DNA of 34,478 nucleotides from Nocardia vinacea NBRC 16497 (GCF_000308835.1 NZ_BAGN01000092.1:1-34478), one strand, 5' to 3'; shown: positions 8,287-15,732, numbered from the stretch's first letter. Program-made: numbers and translations. The notes: generated by a model not told the origin, from the letters alone.

Positions 8287-8320
8287 CCGGGCAATAACTG
8301 CGCAATGGTGGGGCAATGCG
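8277..8320. repeat. Four GCAAT repeats at exact 11-bp spacing upstream of the NCS1 permease
   Basis: GCAAT begins at 8280, 8291, 8302 and 8313, three identical 11-bp steps; each copy is preceded by G and then C or G (consensus GSGCAAT). The first copy overlaps the gntR stop codon and the last ends 54 bp before the permease start. One helical turn between copies would put all four motifs on the same face of the DNA, which is what a cooperatively binding regulator needs. Confidence 0.6.
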
Positions 8321-8371
8321 CGGTTTCTACCGTCGTTTCGATCACAGTTTCACCCTCGGATGGGAAACACC

Positions 8372-9856
8372 ATGACCGAAACGCTCACCATCGCAGCCCC
8401 GCCCGTACCCGCGCCACCCGCCTACGACCCACGCCTGACGAATGCGGATCTGGCCCCGCTGCGCAAGCAGACCTGGGGCTCCTACAACATCTTCGCGTTC
8501 TGGATGTCGGACGTGCACAGCGTCGGCGGCTACGTCACCGCGGGCAGTCTGTTCGCACTCGGACTAGCCAGCTGGCAGGTGCTCGCGGCGCTGCTGATCG
8601 GCATCACCATCGTCTATTTCTTCTGCAATCTGGTCGCCAAACCGAGCCAGGTGACCGGTGTGCCGTATCCGGTCATGTGCCGCAGCGCATTCGGGGTGCT
8701 CGGCGCGAATATCCCGGCCATTATCCGTGGCCTGATCGCCGTCGCCTGGTACGGGATTCAGACATTCCTTGCCTCTGCTGCGCTGGATGTCGTACTGGTG
8801 AAACTGTTTCCGAGCCTGGCTCCGTATGCGGTCGTCGACGACTACGGGTTCCTCGGTCTATCGCTGCTCGGGTGGGGCAGTTATCTATTGCTGTGGGTCG
8901 TGCAGGCCTGCGTGTTCTGGCGCGGCATGGAATCGATTCGCAAATTCATCGACTTCTGCGGTCCCGCTGTGTATGTCGTGATGTTCCTGCTCTGCGGTTA
9001 TCTGATCGCCAAGGCGGGCTGGAGCGCCATCGACCTGAAGCTCGGCGAGGTGAAGTACACCGGCTGGGCCTCGGTGCCGGTCATGCTCGGTGCGATCGCG
9101 CTGGTCGTGTCCTATTTCTCCGGTCCGATGCTGAACTTCGGCGACTTCTCCCGCTACGGAAAGAGTTTCGCGGTGGTGCGGCGCGGCAACCTGCTCGGGC
9201 TGCCGGTCAACTTCCTGCTCTTCTCGCTGCTGGTCGTCATCACCGCATCGCTGACGGTCCCGGTCTACGGTGAGCTGATCACCGATCCCGTTGCGACGGT
9301 GGCCCGTATCGACAGCACCTTCGCGATCGTGCTGGGCGCGTTGACCTTCACCATCGCCACCGTCGGCATCAATATCGTCGCCAACTTCATCTCTCCGGCC
9401 TTCGACTTCTCGCACGTCAGCCCGCAGCGGATCAGCTGGCGTGCGGGCGGCATGATCGCCGCGGTCGGCTCGGTCCTGATCACGCCGTGGAACCTCTACA
9501 ACAATCCGGAGGTCATCCACTACACCTTGGAGGTGCTCGGCGCATTCATCGGCCCGCTGTTCGGTGTCCTCATCGCCGACTACTACCTGGTGCGCAAACA
9601 GCAGGTAGTAGTCGACGACTTGTTCACCCTGTCGCAGACCGGAACCTATTGGTACAGCAAGGGTTACAACCCGGCGGCGATCATCGCCACCGCCGTCGGC
9701 GCGATCGTCGCGGTGATCCCGGTGCTCGCCAAGGATGTCACCGGCATGTACACCGCCGCACAGTACAGCTGGTTCATCGGCTGCGGTCTCGGCTTTCTCA
9801 CCTACTACCTGCTGGCCACCCGAACCCGGTTGGCAGTGAAGGGAGTTACTGCCTGA
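8372..9856 (+). CDS. NCS1-family permease (hydantoin/allantoin/nucleobase cation symporter)
   Basis: 494 residues and about 12 hydrophobic helices. The N-terminal region is very close to the Mhp1/PucI pattern: LRKQTWGSYNIFAFWMSDVHSVGGYVTAGSLFALG with W and D residues, then TGVPYPVMCRSAFGVLGANIPAIIRG and VAWYGIQT. Later blocks GPMLNFGDFSRYGKS and TPWNLYNNPEVIHYTLEVLGAFIGPLFGVLIADYY are also typical. NCS1 proteins import nucleobases, allantoin or hydantoins with Na+ or H+. I start at the second ATG (8372) because GGATGGGA lies at a correct distance; the ATG at 8360 has no ribosome binding site. Its stop overlaps the racemase start by one base (TGATG), so both are probably co-translated. Confidence 0.92.
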   Translation: MTETLTIAAPPVPAPPAYDPRLTNADLAPLRKQTWGSYNIFAFWMSDVHSVGGYVTAGSLFALGLASWQVLAALLIGITIVYFFCNLVAKPSQVTGVPYPVMCRSAFGVLGANIPAIIRGLIAVAWYGIQTFLASAALDVVLVKLFPSLAPYAVVDDYGFLGLSLLGWGSYLLLWVVQACVFWRGMESIRKFIDFCGPAVYVVMFLLCGYLIAKAGWSAIDLKLGEVKYTGWASVPVMLGAIALVVSYFSGPMLNFGDFSRYGKSFAVVRRGNLLGLPVNFLLFSLLVVITASLTVPVYGELITDPVATVARIDSTFAIVLGALTFTIATVGINIVANFISPAFDFSHVSPQRISWRAGGMIAAVGSVLITPWNLYNNPEVIHYTLEVLGAFIGPLFGVLIADYYLVRKQQVVVDDLFTLSQTGTYWYSKGYNPAAIIATAVGAIVAVIPVLAKDVTGMYTAAQYSWFIGCGLGFLTYYLLATRTRLAVKGVTA

Positions 9857-10584
9857 TGCGCATCCGGGTCGTCAACCCGAACACCACCCGGGCGATGACC
9901 GACACGATCGAGCAGTGTGCCCAGGCCGTAGCGGGCCGGGGCACACTGCTCGACGCGGTCACCACCGAAATGGGGCCCGCCTCGATCGAGAGTCACTACG
10001 ACGAAGCCCTCAGTGTCCCGGGCATTCTCGCTGCCATCCGACGCGGCGAAAAGGAGGGTATCGACGGCTACGTGATCGCCTGCTTCGGCGATCCGGGCTT
10101 GGATGCGGCCCGAGAACTGGCAAGTGGCCCAGTAATCGGTATAGCGGAGGCGGCAATGCATACCGCGAGTCATCTCGGCGGCTTCAGCATCGTCACGACG
10201 CTCAGCCGGACCATCGGCCGAGCGGACGAGCTGGTGTATCGCTATGGCATGCAACGTTTTTGCCGTGGCATCCACGCCTGCGACATCCCGGTGCTCGCAC
10301 TGGAAGATCCGGATGCCCGCAAAATCGTCACCGAGGCATGCGGCGATGCGGTCGACGCCGATGGCTCCGATGCGATCGTCCTCGGCTGCGCCGGCATGGC
10401 CGATCTCTGCAGCCACATCCGCGACGAGATCGGTGTACCGGTGATCGACGGCGTCGCCGCTGCCACCCTCACGGTCCAGTCGCTGATCACCCTCGGCCTG
10501 CGCAAATCGGGTAGGGGAGAGTTCGCCGCACCACCACCGAAGCTGTACAGCGGCCTACTGCGCTCCTTCGGCTCGAATTCCTGA
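9856..10584 (+). CDS. Asp/Glu/hydantoin racemase family protein
   Basis: 242 residues. The N-terminal IRVVNPNTTRAMTDTI motif and the two catalytic-cysteine blocks IACFGDPGLDAARE (C76) and VLGCAGMADL (C178) are those of hydantoin and allantoin racemases (HyuA/HyuE, HpxA). Such enzymes move a proton with two cysteines on opposite faces of a 5-substituted hydantoin or allantoin. Both cysteines are present, so the protein should be active. The start overlaps the stop of the NCS1 permease, which links import with racemisation of the same compound. No hydantoinase, allantoinase or carbamoylase is found in the window, so the next catabolic step must be encoded elsewhere. Arylmalonate decarboxylase-like activity is less likely because that subfamily lacks the first cysteine. 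Confidence 0.88.
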   Translation: MRIRVVNPNTTRAMTDTIEQCAQAVAGRGTLLDAVTTEMGPASIESHYDEALSVPGILAAIRRGEKEGIDGYVIACFGDPGLDAARELASGPVIGIAEAAMHTASHLGGFSIVTTLSRTIGRADELVYRYGMQRFCRGIHACDIPVLALEDPDARKIVTEACGDAVDADGSDAIVLGCAGMADLCSHIRDEIGVPVIDGVAAATLTVQSLITLGLRKSGRGEFAAPPPKLYSGLLRSFGSNS

Positions 10585-10588
10585 GCTG

Positions 10589-10930
10589 TCAGGCGGCGGC
10601 CAGGGCTTCCATCGCCGCATCGGGATCGTCGACATCGACGACGAGACGGGTGAACCCGGGGCCTGCGAGGTCGATGAGAATGGCATGACCGTCGAATCTG
10701 GTGTCCCAGAACTCTTTTCGCCCTTTGCCGCGGTAGGTACCCGCCGCGATCACGCCGGGGAAGAAGGTGCCCGGTGCGCGGACCCACGGTGGGCGCAGAT
10801 CGACCGGGGCGGGGGTCACCTCTTTGATATCGGCCAGATCGAAGGTCACGTGCTCGCGCAGGGCCAGCAGTCGGTGCCCGCCGAGCACATGAACCGTCAC
10901 TTTGTCGTCCGTGACTTCGACTTCGACCAT
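10589..10930 (-). CDS. Small PH-like domain hypothetical protein
   Basis: 113 residues, soluble. The ATG at 10930 is preceded by GCGAGGTGCACG, a usable ribosome binding site. The beta-rich pattern VEVTDDKVTVHVLGGHRLLALREHVTFDLADIKEVTPAP, then WDTRFDGHAILIDLAGPGFTRLVVDVDDPDAAMEALAAA, is what bacterial PH-like (SHOCT-neighbour, YdbT/PH_10-like) domains look like, ending in a helix. The function is unknown. It is convergent with the racemase; the two stops are only four bases apart and no hairpin separates them. Confidence 0.7.
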   Translation of the reverse strand: MVEVEVTDDKVTVHVLGGHRLLALREHVTFDLADIKEVTPAPVDLRPPWVRAPGTFFPGVIAAGTYRGKGRKEFWDTRFDGHAILIDLAGPGFTRLVVDVDDPDAAMEALAAA

Positions 10931-11245
10931 CGTGCACCTCGCTGAATTCTGGACCTCGTACGTAAACCAGGATCCGAGTCGCTCCTGTTCGCACCCTGTG
11001 TCGTGCCTGTGATTTCTCGAAGGCTTTGTCCGGTGTTACAAGTGCCGCATTTCTGCACGAAATACTTGCTGAAACGTAGATATGCGCATTGAAGCATGAG
11101 CTCTGACTGGAGCCCGAGAGTTTGCCGGCAGAAAGACACACCAGCCGACTGCTGGCGACGGGCTCGGCCAAGGCAGCCACTTGTGGACCACAGCGGCGAT
11201 TACGAGATGACGCCGGAGATGATCGCTGGCCGGCCTACGCACCGG
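10931..11245. other. Non-coding stretch with no recognised feature
   Basis: About 315 bp between the PH-like gene start and the idi terminator. GC content is visibly lower from about 10940 to 11110 than in neighbouring genes, as expected for the promoter of the PH-like gene. Short open frames here lack ribosome binding sites and codon bias; I see no gene. Confidence 0.5.
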
Positions 11246-11279
11246 CATCGGGCAGGTCGGTGGGACGACCTGCCCGATG
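11246..11279 (-). terminator. Strong hairpin terminator of the 2-MIB/encapsulin operon
   Basis: CATCGGGCAGGTCG-GTGGGA-CGACCTGCCCGATG is a perfect 14-base-pair stem with a six-base loop, starting five bases after the idi stop codon on the minus strand. It marks the end of the operon that begins at the shell gene (15226). Confidence 0.8.
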
Positions 11280-11283
11280 AACC

Positions 11284-11862
11284 TCAGATGACCCGAACCG
11301 CTTCTTCCGCGATATCGAGCACACCGAGCAACCACGGCGTATAGCTCCCCGGATCGTCGGCGATCGCATCTCGCAGCGCCTCCGGTTGGATCCACGCGTA
11401 ATCGGCGACCTCCGCCGGATCCGGCCGTGGCGCCGCGGTCCGTAGGAACTCGGCATCGAGCCGTCCGATGAGCACATGATCCCATTCGTGCTCCACCCGA
11501 CCGGTCGCGGAATCCTGGGCGTGATACCGGAAGATTCCGACCTCGGTCAGCGCGGTGGCCAACCCCAACTCCTCGGCCAACCGGACGGCGGCGGCCGCCA
11601 CCACCGGCTCATCCGGCGCGGGATGACCGCAGGCCGTATTGGCCCAGAGCAGGGGGAACCGCGTCTTCACCGCGGCACGCTGCTGCAACAGCACCCGACC
11701 CGCATCGTCATACAGCAGCACCGAGAAAGCGCGGTGCAGCAGCCCAGGCGCGGTATGCGCCTGCGCTACCGGGCACGCACCGACCGCGCGCCCGGCCGCG
11801 TCGACGAGCTCAACAGGCAGGGCCTCGCGGTCGGTGATCGGTTTGGCCAGCGTTTCGGTCAC
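11284..11862 (-). CDS. idi: Isopentenyl-diphosphate delta-isomerase, type I
   Basis: 192 residues, the usual length of the type I (Nudix) enzyme. It interconverts isopentenyl and dimethylallyl diphosphate, the two precursors of geranyl diphosphate. The catalytic Cys is C78 in NTACGHP. The Nudix-like metal helix VRLAEELG is at 93-100, and the second catalytic/metal block EHEWDHVL (E123, E125) is intact. LLHRAFSVLLYDDAGRVLLQQRA is the usual first strand pair. The start is GTG at 11862 and overlaps the methyltransferase stop (GTGA), so it is translationally coupled to GPP methyltransferase. That ties it to the terpene operon and suggests a local supply of DMAPP for GPP. Confidence 0.93.
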   Translation of the reverse strand: MTETLAKPITDREALPVELVDAAGRAVGACPVAQAHTAPGLLHRAFSVLLYDDAGRVLLQQRAAVKTRFPLLWANTACGHPAPDEPVVAAAAVRLAEELGLATALTEVGIFRYHAQDSATGRVEHEWDHVLIGRLDAEFLRTAAPRPDPAEVADYAWIQPEALRDAIADDPGSYTPWLLGVLDIAEEAVRVI

Positions 11863-12731
11863 CGACCCACCTTATCGGCGGCGATCAGCAGGTATTGGAA
11901 GCTGCCCTCCTTGTAGGCGGTCAGGAACGGCTTCTCCACGCCGGTCGCCAGCTCGGATTCGGTGCGCAGCTCCCAGTAGGGAATCGTGGCGGCGGTCAGA
12001 TCGATGACGTTGACCGGCACCAGATTGTTGTCGGCCAAGGCCCGGAAATACTCGCTGCGCGGATGGATCATGCAGCCGTAATGGGCGTCGATCCAGCTGA
12101 CCGAGGCCGAGCGCCCGCCATTGACATCGTTGGAGCAGCCGGTGATGCAGACGTAGCGACCGCCGGGCTCGAGCAGCCGGGCGAACTCCTCGAACAGTTC
12201 GCCGAGGTCGACATACATGGTGGTTTCGTTGGTCCAGATGCCGCGCTTGGATCCGGTGTCGAAACCGGTATCGAGCATATTCCGGAAATGGAAGCGCACC
12301 TTGTCCGCGACACCGCGATGGGCGGCCTGATCATTGGCGAAGCCGACCTGGTATTCGGAGATGGTGACGCCGTCGACCTGACAGCCGAAGCGCTGATTGG
12401 CCATAAAACTCGTGCCGCCACGGCCGGAGCCGCCGTCCATCAGCCGATCGCCGGGCCGGATATCACCGAGGTGGTCCAGCAGCAGCGACGCCTGCGCGGT
12501 CTCCAGGCGGTGCAGTTCCTTGACGATCCGTTCCTCGCGAGAATCCGCCGGACCGGCCAGCACCGCCTGATCGGGTTCGCCGATGCCGTAGTGGTGGTGG
12601 AACAGCCCGTCGACCTCACCGAGTTTGGTATTGACCCGGTCGTCATTCGGGTTGTTGTTCCAGTACTCGGCAACGGCTTTCTGGTAGCTGGTGCGCAGGA
12701 CGGACCCCGTGTCGGGATTGAGCATGGTCAT
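11859..12731 (-). CDS. gppmt: Geranyl diphosphate 2-C-methyltransferase (2-MIB pathway)
   Basis: 290 residues, the length of known GPP methyltransferases such as S. coelicolor SCO7701. It transfers a methyl group from SAM to C2 of geranyl diphosphate, giving 2-methyl-GPP, the substrate of 2-methylisoborneol synthase. Recognised blocks are AEYWNNNP, KLGEVDGLFHHHYGIG (41-50 region), KELHRLETAQ, the SAM-binding loop MDGGSGRGG (98-106), TNETTMYVDLGELFEEF, GGRYVCITGCSND, SWIDAHYGCMIHPRSEYFRALADNNLVP and YKEGSFQYLLIAAD. All appear intact, with no frameshift. The ribosome binding site GAGAGGATGATC precedes the ATG at 12731. It lies between the broken synthase gene and idi; the same order without idi is known in Streptomyces. 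Confidence 0.93.
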   Translation of the reverse strand: MTMLNPDTGSVLRTSYQKAVAEYWNNNPNDDRVNTKLGEVDGLFHHHYGIGEPDQAVLAGPADSREERIVKELHRLETAQASLLLDHLGDIRPGDRLMDGGSGRGGTSFMANQRFGCQVDGVTISEYQVGFANDQAAHRGVADKVRFHFRNMLDTGFDTGSKRGIWTNETTMYVDLGELFEEFARLLEPGGRYVCITGCSNDVNGGRSASVSWIDAHYGCMIHPRSEYFRALADNNLVPVNVIDLTAATIPYWELRTESELATGVEKPFLTAYKEGSFQYLLIAADKVGR

Positions 12732-12749
12732 GCCTGATCATCCTCTCGT

Positions 12750-12780
12750 GTTGCGGTACTACTGATTACGTTGCGGTACT
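12750..12780 (-). repeat. Two 11-bp direct repeats in the methyltransferase leader
   Basis: GTTGCGGTACT occurs at 12750-12760 and again at 12770-12780, a 20-bp period, in the short gap between the synthase remnant and the methyltransferase start. On the transcribed strand it reads AGTACCGCAAC twice. It may be a regulator site or a scar of local duplication. Confidence 0.5.
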
Positions 12781-12782
12781 GG

Positions 12783-13804
12783 CTAATTCGACTCGTTGTA
12801 GCGCTCGCTCGCGGCATGCCAGGCGCGGTTGCCGCCCATCCACGCCCAGAGCCCGCCGAGGAACCGGCGCAGTTCGGCCGATCCGGCGGCGGCCAGTGGA
12901 CCGGCCTCCTGTTCGAATCGGTGCACCAGCTCGTCGTGCACGACGACGGTGCGCAGCACCGCCTCGCGCCAGGAGCAGCGTTCCTCCGCGGCCAAGACCG
13001 TCGACAGGTTGAATTCCCTACCGTCCGAACGGTCTTCGCGCGCCATGGAATACAGGTCGTTCACCATCTGACCTCCGTGCCGAGCGCGATGAACCATCCG
13101 GCGATCTCGGTACGCAATCGAGCCGGCTGTGCCGGGGTCGCATACCGGGACAGACCGTCGTTGACCGGTTGGGCCGACGCCGGGTCATCACGCAACGGCG
13201 GTGGACGGTACAGGGGTGGAATCGGTGCCGCGGTGCCATGCAGGTAGGCCGATGCGGTACCTAATCCGGTGGGGCCGAATGGAATTCGACTCCGGATGGT
13301 TTTCGGTTCGGTCGGGGCCGATCCTGCCGGCGCGGCCCCCTGCGCCACGCCGACAGCGATCGGTGTGGCATCGAACGCCACCGGTGGCGGCTGGAGACCA
13401 GCCGCCCGGATAGTAGGTGTGCGTGCGGGGTCGGGTACCTCAGTAGTAGGTAATCCCGCTTGGGTGGTGGTGGACGACGGAAGTAGGAGTGCAGCCGCGC
13501 CCAGACCGCTGGGTCCGAGCAGGCTGTGCGGAACAATCGTCTCAGGTTGGGTGGGTCGGTCCAGTTCTGACGAATCAGCTTCCACCACCTGGGTTTCGGA
13601 TGATTCGGGTATTGCCGTGCATTCGGGTAATTCCGTACTTTCCGGTATATCGGTGTTTTCAGGTGGAGCCGAGGTTTCCGGTGCCGGAACCTCCAGCGGG
13701 AGCGTCGGTGGAGCGGTGGTATCGAGGTTGGACAGCAGTGCCGCGACAGCGGCGGCCACCTCGTGGGTGGCTGGTGGGGCCGAGGCGCGGGAGAGCACCG
13801 ACAT
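12783..13804 (-). pseudogene. 2-methylisoborneol synthase remnant (terpene cyclase, internally deleted and frameshifted)
   Basis: The locus reads as two overlapping frames. Frame A (ATG 13804, stop 13061, 247 residues) starts with a long Pro/Ala/Ser/Thr/Glu-rich region holding two related motifs, LLGPSGLGAA (from 95) and PFGPTGLGTA (from 175). It continues with IPPLYRPPPLRDDP (195-208), the entry to the 2-MIB synthase catalytic domain, then VNDGL and LSRYATPAQPARLRTEIAGWFIALGTEVRW. Frame B is shifted by one base and ends at 12783. It carries VNDLYSMARED (NSE-type Mg2+ motif), AAEERCSWREAV, VHDELVHRFEQEAG and FLGGLWAWMGGNRAWHAAS, the C-terminal end of the same enzyme. The aspartate-rich motif region is absent. 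Against a normal length of about 440 residues, roughly 150-200 catalytic residues are missing, probably in two deletions, one of them out of frame. It cannot be an active cyclase. Its start is 15 nt after the shell stop. Confidence 0.85.
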
Positions 13805-13819
13805 CGGTCATCACCCCGG

Positions 13820-15226
13820 TCAGTCCGCCTGCCGGGCGACCAGGACGTTGTCGAGCACGCCCAGTGCGTCCGGCACCAGCACGGCCGCCGAGTAGTAGCA
13901 GCTGACCAGGTAGGAGATGATCGACTGGTCGTCGATGCCCTTGAAGCGGACGTTCAGGCTCGGCTCGTATTCGTCCGGGATGCCGGTCTGGTGCAGGCCG
14001 ATGACGCCCTGATCCTTCTCGCCGGTACGCATGGCGAGAATCGAGGTGGTCTGGGTATCGCTGACGGGGATCTTGCTGCACGGGTAGATCGGGACGCCGC
14101 GCCAGGCGAACACGCGGTGTCCGTCCACCTCGACCGGATCCGGATACAGGCCGCGCTTGCTACATTCGCGACCGAAAGCGGCGATCGCTTTCGGATGTGC
14201 CAGAAACAGTTTCGTGCTGCGCCGCATGCTCAGCAGCTCATCCATATCGTCCGGCGTCGGTGCGCCGGACTCGCTATAGATGCGCTGTTTCAGGTCGCAA
14301 TTGTGCAGCAACCCGAAATCGGGATTGTTGACCAGATCGCTTTCGCGCCGCTCGTAGAGCGCCTCGATGGTGAGCCGGAGCTGCTGTTCGACCTGGTTCA
14401 TCGGATCGTTGAACAGGTCGGCGACGCGGGTGTGCACCCGCAGCACGCTCTGGGCCAGGCTGAGCTCGTATTCGCGCGGGGCGTCGTCGAGGTCGACGAA
14501 GGTGCCGGTCAGCAACGGCTCACCGAAGTGGCCCGAGGAGATCTCGATATTCGCCTCGCCCTTGGTGTTCTGCGGGCGTGCCGGAGCGTCGGCGACACGG
14601 GACAATTGCTCGCGGAGCGCGGGGGTGTACTCCAGCATTTCTTCGAGCGTTTGCCGGGACAGCACCAGCATGGTGGTCGGGGTGACGGTTTTGACCGTCA
14701 CCGGCCAAATACCGGACCCATCGATGAGGGTTTCATCGCCGAAGAAATCACCGCCGCCCAGCATGCCGAGCTTGGTTTGCTCGCCGAATTCCCCGGTGCC
14801 GATCTTGCTGAGTTTGCCGTGCACGATCAGCATGACCTGATTCATCGGATTGCCGAATTCGGCGACCACCGTACCGGGTTCGAGGTCGCGCTGCTCGAAA
14901 CGCTGGGCGAGCGCGCGCAGCACCTCTTCGTCGTCGAAGTCCCGCAATTGCGGAAGTTCGGTGAGTTCCATCGGGATCACTCTGGCTTGCGAGCCGTCGA
15001 TGACGAACTCGACCTCGCCGTTGCCGACGGTGTGGGTCAGCCGTCGGTTCACACGATAAATACCACCGTTGACCTGCGTCCACGGCAGCGCGCGGGTGAG
15101 CCAGCGCGATGTGATGCCCTGCATCTGCGGCTCGGACTTGGTGGTGTGCGCGAGCTGGTGGGCGGCACCGGTGCTGAGGCTCTTGCGTCCGTTGGTTTCT
15201 GCTTGGACTGGCATTTCGATGGTCAT
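13820..15226 (-). CDS. Family 2B encapsulin shell protein with fused cyclic-nucleotide-binding domain (EshA-like)
   Basis: 468 residues, the normal length of EshA-like/family 2B encapsulins. These HK97-fold proteins assemble into nanocompartments that enclose terpene cyclases and related cargo. Order: an N-terminal arm (1-90), a cyclic-nucleotide-binding-type domain (about 95-212, [24 protein letters not shown] and [24 protein letters not shown]), then the HK97 shell domain from about 225 to the end ([108 protein letters not shown]). The phosphate-binding cassette lacks the usual Arg, so nucleotide binding may be lost. The frame is intact. The ribosome binding site GTGAGGACC precedes ATG 15226. 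It is the first gene of the shell-synthase-methyltransferase-isomerase operon, and a long leader region lies upstream. Confidence 0.93.
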   Translation of the reverse strand: MTIEMPVQAETNGRKSLSTGAAHQLAHTTKSEPQMQGITSRWLTRALPWTQVNGGIYRVNRRLTHTVGNGEVEFVIDGSQARVIPMELTELPQLRDFDDEEVLRALAQRFEQRDLEPGTVVAEFGNPMNQVMLIVHGKLSKIGTGEFGEQTKLGMLGGGDFFGDETLIDGSGIWPVTVKTVTPTTMLVLSRQTLEEMLEYTPALREQLSRVADAPARPQNTKGEANIEISSGHFGEPLLTGTFVDLDDAPREYELSLAQSVLRVHTRVADLFNDPMNQVEQQLRLTIEALYERRESDLVNNPDFGLLHNCDLKQRIYSESGAPTPDDMDELLSMRRSTKLFLAHPKAIAAFGRECSKRGLYPDPVEVDGHRVFAWRGVPIYPCSKIPVSDTQTTSILAMRTGEKDQGVIGLHQTGIPDEYEPSLNVRFKGIDDQSIISYLVSCYYSAAVLVPDALGVLDNVLVARQAD

Positions 15227-15732
15227 GCGTGGTCCTCACCTGAGATGGTCACCGAGACGGTCGATTGTGCTGTACTGGTGGTCGACGGCTTTCGAATTCG
15301 GCGGTGGTACACAACAATTCGACAGGCGGCAGGCCTGCTGGGGTATGGCGGCATGGTTGCCGAGAGAAGTGGCGGACCGAGGCATGCAGACGGTTACCGA
15401 CTCTCCCGTGCGAATTGGCTTACGCGACATTGCGTTCCGAACGGCTTCGATCCTAAACCGCGAAAGATGCTGTGCGCACACGAATCTCGAGAATGAAGCC
15501 ACAAGAATGCTGGTCTGTTTTTTGGATGGTTACGACATGACCTCGATGCGGATAACTGCCGATAACGACCTGGACGAATCGGCGCGGACCGGGCAAGGCT
15601 GTACGGTCGGTATCTTTTGCGCCCCGCCGCCGCGAACATCCCGCATCATCGGCCCGACCTGGCATGGATCCCGTCACAGCCGACCCATAATGGATACACG
15701 GTGTGGGAAGCTCGTCTGAGCACATCGGGGTG
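15227..15732. other. Long divergent intergenic region upstream of the encapsulin operon
   Basis: About 500 bp of non-coding DNA between the shell gene and the lipase/ligase fusion gene, less GC-rich than the genes on both sides. It holds three short perfect palindromes: GCAGGCCTGC (15329-15338), TGTGCGCACA (15471-15480) and TCTCGAGA (15485-15492). Several open frames cross it, but none has a ribosome binding site or recognisable protein. It most likely contains the promoter and regulator sites of the 2-MIB/encapsulin operon; I cannot place the promoter. Confidence 0.5.

Noticed and set aside
8277..8320. GCAAT array as a CRISPR-like or iteron origin element
   Set aside because: Units are only 11 bp with no spacers, and there are no cas, rep or plasmid genes; a regulator array in front of the permease fits better.
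11036..11485. 149-codon minus-strand frame overlapping the end of idi
   Set aside because: It overlaps the idi coding region and terminator in another frame and has no recognisable content.
13061..13100. Programmed ribosomal frameshift joining the two synthase frames
   Set aside because: Joining the frames still leaves a protein lacking most of the catalytic domain, and no slippery heptamer is seen at the overlap.
13061..13804. 247-residue frame as an ordinary proline-rich secreted or PPE-like protein
   Set aside because: It has no signal peptide, ends in terpene-cyclase sequence (RDDP and RYATPAQ segments), and sits exactly where the 2-MIB synthase gene belongs, so it is treated as part of the synthase pseudogene.
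13763..15496. 577-codon plus-strand open frame opposite the shell gene
   Set aside because: The minus strand encodes a complete encapsulin shell; the plus frame has no ribosome binding site, no recognisable domain and the His/Arg/Asp-rich composition of an antisense shadow.
15227..15732. Small genes in the gap upstream of the shell gene
   Set aside because: Several frames of 60-90 codons exist on both strands, but none has a ribosome binding site, a plausible start or protein-like composition.
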